Positions 1-5,355 of a stretch of 8,714 bases of DNA are shown here, one piece after another. Source of the DNA: DASPKW01 sp038244055 (GTDB taxonomy: Bacteria; Planctomycetota; Phycisphaerae; Tepidisphaerales; Tepidisphaeraceae). Made by a program: the position numbers and the translations under genes. The stretch lies in the NCBI GenBank assembly GCA_038244055.1, contig JBBRTW010000309.1, positions 1-8,714 of the forward strand, in the 5' to 3' direction. Under the pieces are notes generated by a model. It had not been told where the DNA came from, made no database searches, and worked only from the letters and a program-made list of their open reading frames with translations. Within the stretch, counting starts at the first letter, position 1, and every line of letters begins with the position of its first letter.

Positions 1-1051
1 AGAGCATCGAGGTGATGCCGTCGAAGCGGAACCCATCGAAGCGAAACTCCTCCAGCCAGTAGCGGATATTCGACAGCAGGAAGCGCTGCACCTCGTACTT
101 GGCATAGTCGAACAGCTTGGAATCCCACGCCATATGATGCCCGCGCGGGCCGCCGTGGAAATACTGGAAATCGGTCGTGTCGAAGAGGTTCAACCCCTCG
201 TGCGTGTTCTTAACCGAGTGACTATGCACCAGATCCATGATGACCTGAATCCCCATGCCGTGCGCGGTATCGATCAGTCGCTTGAGGTCCTCGGGCGTGC
301 CGAAGCGCGAGGAAGGCGCGTAAAAATTGGAGACGTGATACCCGAACGAGCCGTAATAGGGATGCTCCTGCACGGCCATGAGCTGCACGGCGTTGTAGCC
401 GAGCTTCTTGATGCGGGGGAGGATTTTATCGGTGAACTCGATGAAGGAGCTGACCTTTCCCTCTTCCGAAGACATCCCCACATGCGCTTCGTAAACCCGC
501 AGGCCCGTGCGCGGGCCCGGCTGGGGGTTGGCATTCTTCCACGCATAAGCCTCGGGCGGCATCCAGAACTGCCCGGTGAAATTGGGCGAGCCGGGGTCCT
601 GCGTCACCCGGCGGATATACGCGGGGATGCGATCCTGAATGGTCGAATTATTGTGGACGATCAGCACCTTCACCATCGATCCATGCACCAGCTTGCCCCC
701 GTATTTGTCATCGGGCAGGAAGAGCGCATGCACGCCGAAATTGTCGGCCACCAGCGGGCAATCCCAGCGGTTCCAGTTATTAAAATCCCCGATCAGCCGC
801 AACTGCAGCGCCCCCGGCGCCCACTCGCGATACCAGACCCCCGGCTTGCCGTACAACTCGCCCCGGTTGAAGCCGAAGAAATGGTGCCCCTGCGAGATCG
901 GCCCGAGGATGCCGCCATTGGCATCGATTTTTCGCAGGGTCGAGACCAGATACTGATGCCGGGCGCGGAGATCGTTCGCGTGCGGCTCGAGCCAATGGTC
1001 ATCCTTGATCAGGCCGGTGCCATCGGTAGCGATGGGAGGAGGTGTGGGCAT
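1..1051 (-). CDS. glgB: 1,4-alpha-glucan branching enzyme, eukaryote-like GH13 type (N-terminal part; C-terminus lies beyond the left edge)
   Basis: The enzyme forms alpha-1,6 branches in glycogen by cutting and transferring alpha-1,4 glucan chains in the cytoplasm. I translated 350 residues by hand from the ATG at 1051; the frame is still open at position 1. A CBM48-like region (about residues 55-170, with WYREWAPGA and GDFNNWN) leads into the GH13 barrel. Visible motifs are VYEAHVGMSSEEGKV (187-200), GYNAVQLMAVQEH (218-230), region I DLVHSH (273-278) and region II FRFDGITSM (341-349). Asp344 is the expected nucleophile. The acid/base Glu and the third Asp lie outside the window. The motifs match the eukaryotic GBE1/plant type far better than E. 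coli GlgB, which has YEVHLGSW and ALRVDAVASM. No Shine-Dalgarno precedes the ATG, but a TACAAT hexamer lies six bases upstream. It is divergent from the oxidoreductase at 1230. The family call is very secure. Confidence 0.95.
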   Translation of the reverse strand, partial: MPTPPPIATDGTGLIKDDHWLEPHANDLRARHQYLVSTLRKIDANGGILGPISQGHHFFGFNRGELYGKPGVWYREWAPGALQLRLIGDFNNWNRWDCPLVADNFGVHALFLPDDKYGGKLVHGSMVKVLIVHNNSTIQDRIPAYIRRVTQDPGSPNFTGQFWMPPEAYAWKNANPQPGPRTGLRVYEAHVGMSSEEGKVSSFIEFTDKILPRIKKLGYNAVQLMAVQEHPYYGSFGYHVSNFYAPSSRFGTPEDLKRLIDTAHGMGIQVIMDLVHSHSVKNTHEGLNLFDTTDFQYFHGGPRGHHMAWDSKLFDYAKYEVQRFLLSNIRYWLEEFRFDGFRFDGITSML

Positions 1052-1229
1052 GGGGGGATTGTACCGACAAGACGGGAAGTGGCGAATCGAAATGAATTCG
1101 CACCGCGCAACTCGGAACTGATCGTTTGCCCCCGATTACCGGCTCATCGCTCGTGGCATCCCCGCCTTCTCTCCGTTAGACTCTGGTGATCGAAATTCCC
1201 ACATCACCGTCATTTCAAAGGACCGCCCC
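1052..1229. other. Divergent intergenic region between the branching enzyme and oxidoreductase genes
   Basis: This 178-bp gap must carry the control signals for both outward-facing genes. Besides the -10-like hexamer near 1058 it holds two small inverted repeats. GCGAAT at 1082-1087 pairs with ATTCGC at 1096-1101. GGTGAT at 1185-1190 pairs with ATCACC at 1203-1208, just upstream of the Shine-Dalgarno of the + strand gene, so it could be an operator or a leader hairpin. Arms this short can occur by chance. I see no small ORF or RNA gene here. Confidence 0.4.
1058..1063 (-). promoter_or_regulatory. Candidate -10 element of a leaderless promoter for the branching enzyme
   Basis: On the minus strand TACAAT (5 of 6 matches to TATAAT) is followed by exactly six C residues and then the ATG at 1051. 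That spacing puts the expected transcription start at or next to the A of ATG. No Shine-Dalgarno is present. The -35 region at 17-bp spacing (TTCGCC) is weak. The gene at 5356-5946 has the same arrangement. Confidence 0.45.
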
Positions 1230-2585
1230 ATGAATCGACGCGACTTCCTCAAGTTTTCCACCGCATCCGCGGCCACGCTCGCTCTCTCCGGCTTCGCGCC
1301 CCACGTTTCGGGTGCGGATGCCAAACCGCTCCGCGTCGGGCTGATCGGCTCGGGGTGGTACGGCAAGTGCGATCTGCTCCGCCTGATCCAGATTTCACCC
1401 GTGGAGGTGGTCTCGATCTCCGATGTCGATAAAAAGATGGTGGCAGATGCCGCCGAGCTCATCGCCAGTCGGCAGGCCAACAAGAAGGCCCCGCGCACCT
1501 ACGCCGACTATCGCGAGCAGCTCAAGGAAAAGGACCTCGATATCTGCCTCATCGGCACGCCCGATCACTGGCATGCCCTGCCGGCCATCGCGGCGATGGA
1601 GGCCGGCTGCGATCTGTATCTGCAAAAGCCCATCAGCCTGGATGTGATGGAAGGCAAGGCGATTCTCGATGCGGCCCGCCGGCTCAACCGCACCGTGCAG
1701 ATCGGCACGCAGCGACGCTCCACGCCGCACCTGATCGAGGCCAAGGAGATGATCATCGATCGCGGCCTGCTCGGGCGCATCGGCCACGTCGAAATCTGCT
1801 GCTACTATCACATGCGCAACCCCACCAATCCGCCTGATACCAAGGCCCCGGACAATCTCGATTACGAGGCTTGGACCGGGCCCGCGCCGATGCGGCCTTA
1901 TAACAAGATCGTCCACCCGCGCGGCTGGCGGGCGTTCATGGAATATGGCAACGGCATCGTCGGGGATATGTGCGTGCATATGCTGGATATGACGCGCTGG
2001 ATGCTGGGGCTGGGGTGGCCCAAGTCGGTTTCGTCGGCCGGGGGAATCCTGGTGCAGAAGGAGGCCAAGGCGAACATTTCGGATACGCAGGAAGCCACTT
2101 TTGACTTCGGCAATCTCGAGGTCGTCTGGACGCATCGAAGCTGGGGCTCCGCGCCCGACCCGAAATATCCCTGGGCCGCCTTCATCTACGGCGATAAGGG
2201 CACGCTCAAGGCCTCGGTCAATTCCTACGATTTCATCCCCGAGGGCAAGGCCGAGGCGACCCTGCACGGCGATGCGCTCTTCGAATACGAGAAGTATCCC
2301 GAAGACAAAACCGAGAAGGACCTGGAGCGGCATGTGGCCAGCGCCATCCGCGGGCACATGAAGGACCTGCTCAATGCCCGCGAGAAAAAGACCAAACCCG
2401 TGGCCGATGTGGAGCAGGGACACATGTCGACCGCGAGTTGCATTCTCGCGAATCTGTCGATGAAGCTCGGCCGGACGCTGCACTGGGACCCCGCGACGCA
2501 TACCGTGACGGGCGACCCGGAGGCGACGGCGCTGCTGAAGCGGCCGTATCGAGCTGGGTATCAGCATCCGGCGGATAAGGCGTAA
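1230..2585 (+). CDS. Tat-exported Gfo/Idh/MocA family oxidoreductase
   Basis: This is a 451-residue NAD(P)-dependent oxidoreductase-family protein, probably acting on a sugar or sugar derivative; the substrate cannot be read from sequence. The N-terminus MNRRDFLKFS is a twin-arginine signal followed by a hydrophobic stretch, with likely cleavage near SGADA (28-32), so the protein should be exported folded, possibly with its cofactor. The Rossmann dinucleotide motif is VGLIGSGWYG (36-45). The usual EKP motif reads QKP (132-134), followed by a VQIGTQRRS segment (156-164). The catalytic-region motif GDMCVHMLD (245-253) has Asp246 and His250. The C-terminal part resembles the extra domain of planctomycete and Bacteroidetes family members. 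The ATG is supported by AAAGGA at 1217-1222, seven bases upstream. Relatives are abundant in planctomycetes. Family call secure, reaction unknown. Confidence 0.95.
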   Translation: MNRRDFLKFSTASAATLALSGFAPHVSGADAKPLRVGLIGSGWYGKCDLLRLIQISPVEVVSISDVDKKMVADAAELIASRQANKKAPRTYADYREQLKEKDLDICLIGTPDHWHALPAIAAMEAGCDLYLQKPISLDVMEGKAILDAARRLNRTVQIGTQRRSTPHLIEAKEMIIDRGLLGRIGHVEICCYYHMRNPTNPPDTKAPDNLDYEAWTGPAPMRPYNKIVHPRGWRAFMEYGNGIVGDMCVHMLDMTRWMLGLGWPKSVSSAGGILVQKEAKANISDTQEATFDFGNLEVVWTHRSWGSAPDPKYPWAAFIYGDKGTLKASVNSYDFIPEGKAEATLHGDALFEYEKYPEDKTEKDLERHVASAIRGHMKDLLNAREKKTKPVADVEQGHMSTASCILANLSMKLGRTLHWDPATHTVTGDPEATALLKRPYRAGYQHPADKA

Positions 2586-2616
2586 GCCATTTGAGAAGCC
2601 GGACAATGCGCTCCCG

Positions 2617-2774
2617 AACAAGCCGGGACAGAGCGATGGTTGCACAAGCAAGCATCGCGCCGTCCCGGATGGCGTCGAAGTGGAAGAAGACTTAGGTTGA
2701 TGGGCCGATTGGTGCATCGCGCCATCCGGGACGGCGCTCTGTCGCTGCGCTCCGGCGCTCTGTCCGGGCTTGTT
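2617..2774. repeat. Nested inverted-repeat element in the convergent gap (MITE-like or REP-like)
   Basis: The gap between the oxidoreductase stop and the mtnA stop is almost entirely this element. Outer arms at 2617-2635 (AACAAGCCGGGACAGAGCG) and 2756-2774 are inverted copies matching at 18 of 19 bases. Inner arms at 2657-2674 (GCGCCGTCCCGGATGGCG) and 2720-2737 are perfect 18-base inverted copies, and each can itself fold (GCCGTC with GATGGC). GGCGCTCTGTC occurs twice directly (2733-2743 and 2754-2764), and GCATCGCGCC twice (2652-2661 and 2714-2723). A degraded copy of the outer arm lies at about 2595-2610. The right arm ends inside the mtnA stop codon. It has no ORF worth calling, no transposase and no clear target duplication. 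It could act as a bidirectional terminator for the two convergent genes. Confidence 0.75.
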
Positions 2775-3924
2775 AAGATCGATTCGAATCCACCCCCGCC
2801 AACCCCCGCAGCGATTCCCCATACGGCGCTCGCGCCACCCCGCGCTCAGTGATGATCGCCGTCACCAGTTCCGCTGGCGTCACATCGAACGCCGGGTTGT
2901 AGAATTCAACCCCATCCGGCGCGGTCTGCCGGCCAAAACCATTGCTGATTTCGATGGGATCGCGCTCTTCGATGGGGATCAGCGCGCCGTTGGCCAGGGA
3001 CAGATCGATGGTCGAGAGCGGGCAGGCGACATAGAAGGGGATGCCGAAATGTCTGGCCAGGATCGCAACGCCATGCGTGCCGATTTTATTGGCGACATCG
3101 CCATTGGCGGCCACGCGGTCGGTGCCGACGATGACGGCCTGCACTTTTTTCTGCGCCATGATCGTCGCGGCCATGTTGTCGCAGATGACGGTCACGCGCA
3201 CGCCGGCCTCGCGCAGTTCGTAGGCGGTGATGCGCGAGCCCTGGAGAAGCGGCCGGGTCTCATCGGCGTAGACGTGAAAGCTGTAGCCCTTTTCCAGCCC
3301 GAAATAGACGGGGGCGAGCGCGGTGCCGTAGGCGACGGTGGCGAGCGCGCCGGCGTTGCAGTGGGTTAGGAGGGAATAGTGGGCAGTGGGCAGTGGGCGG
3401 TCGGCAGTAGAATCGCCCTCAATTTCCGCCTTCTTACTGCCCACTACCCACTGCCCCCTGCCGACTAATTCCGCCAATCCAAATTCCCCGATCTTCCGGC
3501 AGGCGTGCGTGTCTTCTTCGAGCATGGTCAGCGCTTCGGCCAGGAGGCGCTGCTTGATCTTCCGCACCATCTGCTCGCGGGTGCGCGAGCCTTGTTGGCG
3601 GGTTTCCTGGGAGACGCGCTTCATGCGGTCGAGGGCCCAGAAGAGATTGACGGCCGTGGGGCGGCTGGTGGCGAGGTAGCCGCAGACGGATTCGAGATGG
3701 GCATCGAATTCCGAAAGCGATTCGGTGGGGTTATCGCGGATGCCCAGGTAAACGCCGAACGCGGCCGCCACGCCGATAGCCGGCGCGCCGCGGATGACCA
3801 GTCGCTTGATCGCATCCCACATCTGCCGCTCATCGGTGATCTCGACGTAAGTCGTTTCCAGCGGGAGTTTGGTCTGGTCGATCAGGCGGGCGGAGCGGCC
3901 GGTCCAGGTGATGGTTTGGAGCAT
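2773..3924 (-). CDS. mtnA: S-methyl-5-thioribose-1-phosphate isomerase with a repeat-encoded insertion
   Basis: MtnA converts 5-methylthioribose-1-phosphate to 5-methylthioribulose-1-phosphate in the cytoplasmic methionine salvage pathway. Diagnostic motifs are LIDQTKLP (14-21), VIRGAPAIGVAAAFG (43-57), LTHCNAGALAT (186-196), VICDNMAA (246-253) and VGTDRVAANGD (266-276). Catalytic Cys189 and Asp269 are 80 residues apart, the same spacing I recall for B. subtilis Cys160/Asp240. Cys189 is however displaced by 29 residues, and the protein is 383 residues long against about 353. The surplus, about residues 156-184, is encoded by an inverted heptamer repeat (3378-3466) and sits at the junction of the N-terminal and Rossmann domains. 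The ATG matches the family N-terminus (MLQTITW), but no Shine-Dalgarno precedes it; the upstream DNA is another heptamer repeat. No other salvage gene is next to it. The related ribose-1,5-bisphosphate isomerase and eIF2B-like proteins fit less well. Confidence 0.95.
   Translation of the reverse strand: MLQTITWTGRSARLIDQTKLPLETTYVEITDERQMWDAIKRLVIRGAPAIGVAAAFGVYLGIRDNPTESLSEFDAHLESVCGYLATSRPTAVNLFWALDRMKRVSQETRQQGSRTREQMVRKIKQRLLAEALTMLEEDTHACRKIGEFGLAELVGRGQWVVGSKKAEIEGDSTADRPLPTAHYSLLTHCNAGALATVAYGTALAPVYFGLEKGYSFHVYADETRPLLQGSRITAYELREAGVRVTVICDNMAATIMAQKKVQAVIVGTDRVAANGDVANKIGTHGVAILARHFGIPFYVACPLSTIDLSLANGALIPIEERDPIEISNGFGRQTAPDGVEFYNPAFDVTPAELVTAIITERGVARAPYGESLRGLAGVDSNRS
3378..3466. 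repeat. Inverted heptamer-repeat hairpin inserted in frame within mtnA
   Basis: The left arm 3378-3410 reads AGTGGGC three times, then GGTCGGC and AGTAG. The right arm 3436-3466 reads ACTGCCC, ACTACCC, ACTGCCC, CCTGCCG and ACT. The left arm and the stretch 3434-3466 are inverted copies matching at 27 of 33 positions, around a 23-base loop (3411-3433). The unit length (7) and the AGTxG core match the intergenic repeat at 3927-4095. On the mtnA strand it stays open and encodes part of the extra segment including GQWVVGSKK and DRPLPTAHY. Confidence 0.85.
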
Positions 3925-3926
3925 GG

Positions 3927-4095
3927 GGTTGTGAGTTGTGAGTTGGGAGTTGCTAGTTGTTAGTTGTTAGTTGTTAGTTGCGAGTTGCGAGTTTCGAGTG
4001 GTCCGCGGTGGGTCGAATGCCGAAATTGCGTTCCGCGACATTGCAATCACTCGCAACTCACAACTCGCAACTCACAACTCTCAACTCTCAACTCA
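3927..4095. repeat. Large inverted heptamer-repeat structure between the DinB-like gene and mtnA
   Basis: The left arm (3927-4001) is a run of AGTTGNN heptamers: TG, GG, CT, TT three times, CG twice, then AGTTTCG and AGTGG. The right arm (4048-4095) is the inverted form, CACTCGC followed by AACTCNC heptamers. Bases 3954-4000 and 4048-4094 can pair at 39 of 47 positions around a 47-base non-repetitive loop. The right arm ends inside the TGA stop codon of the DinB-like gene (4093-4095). The left arm ends two bases before the mtnA start codon, so any co-transcript reaches mtnA through this hairpin. Single heptamers vary in their last two bases while keeping the AGTTG core. Confidence 0.9.
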
Positions 4096-4584
4096 TTGCG
4101 AGAGAATCCATTCGAGCACGCTACTCTTTGGCAAGGGGTTCACGGCCAGGTGGCGCAGCATGTTGAGGCACTGGGCGCGGTGGTGCATGCCGTGGGTGGT
4201 GACGTGAGTCAGCACCTGCCCGCGGAGGAAGGTATACGATTTGCCGCCGCGGATGGCATTGACGGGTTGATCGAGCGGGTGGGCTTTGGCGATGGCGGCG
4301 AAGTCGGCGGCGATTTCTTCGAGGAGCGTGAGGAGATCGGCCGGGGTTCGGCGGAGATTGTCGGCCTCCAGCCGCGGGCGCGCCTCCCGGCCGGCGAGCA
4401 TGTCCGTCCAGCCGCGCAGCGCGCCGAGAATGTGGGTCGTCGTCGCATGGAGCGATCCCGGCCCCATCTCGAATGGTTTGTGAAACTGCTCCTCCGAAAG
4501 CCCGGCGCAAGCCTCGATGATATTTCGCGTGGCCCAGAGGTTATGCGCGATCAGAATTTCCAGCGGATCCGAAACGTTCGTCAT
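4093..4584 (-). CDS. DinB superfamily four-helix-bundle metalloprotein
   Basis: This 163-residue protein belongs to the DinB/YfiT-like fold, whose members include metal-dependent thiol S-transferases (for example bacillithiol or mycothiol dependent) and many uncharacterised proteins. The expected metal triad is visible: His51 in THILGALRGW, and His131 and His135 in THVTTHGMHHRAQ, the conserved HxxxHRxQ signature. An N-terminal AHNLWATRN segment (13-21) matches the family's first helix. I chose the ATG at 4584 over one 42 bases upstream because AAGGAG lies five bases before it and the family alignment begins there. The stop codon overlaps the heptamer repeat next to mtnA. It lies co-directional between mtnA and a lipoprotein gene, which gives no clear functional hint. 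Substrate unknown; despite the family name, no role in DNA damage is implied. Confidence 0.9.
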   Translation of the reverse strand: MTNVSDPLEILIAHNLWATRNIIEACAGLSEEQFHKPFEMGPGSLHATTTHILGALRGWTDMLAGREARPRLEADNLRRTPADLLTLLEEIAADFAAIAKAHPLDQPVNAIRGGKSYTFLRGQVLTHVTTHGMHHRAQCLNMLRHLAVNPLPKSSVLEWILSQ

Positions 4585-4589
4585 GATTG

Positions 4590-4595
4590 CTCCTT
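4590..4595 (-). promoter_or_regulatory. Shine-Dalgarno site fixing the start of the DinB-like gene
   Basis: AAGGAG on the minus strand stands five bases before the ATG at 4584. It favours this start over the in-frame ATG at 4626, which would add 14 residues (beginning MRPGGDNP) unlike the family. Confidence 0.8.
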
Positions 4596-4622
4596 GCGCC
4601 ATTGGGTTGTCCCCTCCCGGCC

Positions 4623-4657
4623 TCATCCTTCATCCTTCTACCTTCATCCTTCGTCTT
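4623..4657. repeat. Single-armed heptamer tandem repeat directly after a stop codon
   Basis: Five consecutive 7-base units on the + strand: TCATCCT, TCATCCT, TCTACCT, TCATCCT, TCGTCTT. The tract begins exactly next to the TAG stop codon (4658-4660) of the lipoprotein gene, reading on the minus strand. No inverted partner arm is visible nearby, unlike the other two heptamer structures. It lies in the 73-bp gap before the DinB-like gene. Confidence 0.75.
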
Positions 4658-5218
4658 CTACTTCTCCACCCCCACCTGTGTATTCTCCCGCGCCCGCTCG
4701 GCCAATCCCAGTTCATCGGAGACTTCTTCCTGGCCGCGCGTTGTGCCGGCGTAGATGGCCCATCCGCGAAAGCCGCGGCAGATGAGGTTGATGCGCATTT
4801 TGTAGTGATTGTTCTCGACGACGAAGCGCAGGCCGGGGAGATTTTCATCCTTGAGCGGCTTGCCGATGAGGTCCGCGCGGCCTTCGCGTTTCTTCATTTC
4901 TTCGAGGAAGGCGCCGATGATCCAGGTGGCCGGAACGGGCAGGGGCATGGGAAATTGCAGCACGCCATAGGCCGTTTTGCCGCTGGGGCTGACCCAGAAC
5001 TGGTGGGTGTGGTCCGGCGCCGATTCCGGCGGGGCGGCTTGCCAACCGGCCGGCGGGGGGCAGATGGCGTTGACCAGGGAGAGTGTTTTGGGCGCGGTCA
5101 GGCCGCGATCGGAGAGGGGCTGGGTGGTGGCAGCGGGCTGATAGACGCCGACATCGGCGTGGGTGCAGGCCAAGCCGAGCAGGGCGAGAGGGAGGATGAG
5201 GAGGGACCGAATCAGCAT
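4658..5218 (-). CDS. Putative lipoprotein of unknown function
   Basis: This is a 186-residue protein that I do not recognise as a named family. The N-terminus MLIRSLLILPLALLGLAC has a positive charge, a hydrophobic core and Cys18. The lipobox (GLAC) has Gly at -3, where Leu is usual, so lipidation is likely but not certain. The mature part begins with a Thr/Ala/Pro-rich linker (about 20-60), followed by a compact domain including GWQAAPP, FWVSPSGKTAYGVLQFPMP and NHYKMRINLICRGFRGWAIYAG. Two cysteines (Cys53, Cys147) remain after processing. The C-terminal domain looks like a small beta-rich secreted domain; this is inference from residue pattern only. No Shine-Dalgarno is visible before the ATG. 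The downstream DinB-like gene is co-directional, 73 bases away, across a heptamer repeat. Confidence 0.8.
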   Translation of the reverse strand: MLIRSLLILPLALLGLACTHADVGVYQPAATTQPLSDRGLTAPKTLSLVNAICPPPAGWQAAPPESAPDHTHQFWVSPSGKTAYGVLQFPMPLPVPATWIIGAFLEEMKKREGRADLIGKPLKDENLPGLRFVVENNHYKMRINLICRGFRGWAIYAGTTRGQEEVSDELGLAERARENTQVGVEK

Positions 5219-5355
5219 GGGTGTGTGTAGTACGGTTGGGAGGGGGGAGGAGTTGGGTTGTGTTTTGGGGGAAAAGGGTTGGCTGGTTGACTATGGAAAT
5301 AGCTTGGATTTATGGAAGGTTTTTAAGGGCAGACAAGAATGTCTGCCCCACCATT
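5219..5355. other. Intergenic region with a G-rich tract
   Basis: This gap between two co-directional minus-strand genes has a + strand rich in G runs: 5238-5240, 5242-5247, 5255-5257, 5267-5271 and 5276-5278. Loops of 1, 7, 9 and 4 bases could allow a loose G-quadruplex on the template strand of the lipoprotein gene. I found no convincing promoter for that gene. The hairpin at 5327-5348 is described separately. Confidence 0.4.
5327..5348. repeat. Perfect 9-bp hairpin after the stop of the conserved unknown gene
   Basis: GGGCAGACA (5327-5335) and TGTCTGCCC (5340-5348) are perfect inverted copies around a 4-base loop, starting seven bases past the stop codon of the upstream minus-strand gene. 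On the transcribed strand the stem is followed by TTAAAAA rather than a run of T, so it is not a standard intrinsic terminator, though it may stabilise the 3' end. From memory, very similar sequences recur in planctomycete genomes; I could not check this. Confidence 0.7.

Noticed and set aside
134..1189. 351-codon + strand ORF opposite the branching enzyme
   Set aside because: It is an antisense shadow in high-GC DNA; the minus strand encodes a clear GH13 enzyme over the same bases.
2617..2774. Complete insertion sequence
   Set aside because: It is 158 bp with no transposase ORF and no clear target-site duplication, so only a MITE-like or REP-like repeat is supported.
1395..2822. 475-codon minus-strand ORF, longer than the gene it overlaps
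   Set aside because: It is antisense to the oxidoreductase, shows no recognisable domain, and its 5' part runs into the repeat element at 2617-2774.
3925..4092. SAM-type riboswitch upstream of mtnA
   Set aside because: The gap is filled by heptamer repeats and shows none of the conserved cores I would expect of a SAM aptamer.
3927..4095. CRISPR array
   Set aside because: The units are only seven bases, contiguous and without spacers, and they reverse orientation around a single loop; no cas gene is present.
3505..4785. + strand ORFs reading through mtnA, the heptamer repeats and the DinB-like gene
   Set aside because: They are antisense to well-supported genes, and repeats of seven bases are naturally free of stops in several frames.
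5327..5348. Standard intrinsic terminator
   Set aside because: The stem is good, but the transcribed strand continues TTAAAAA rather than with a run of T.
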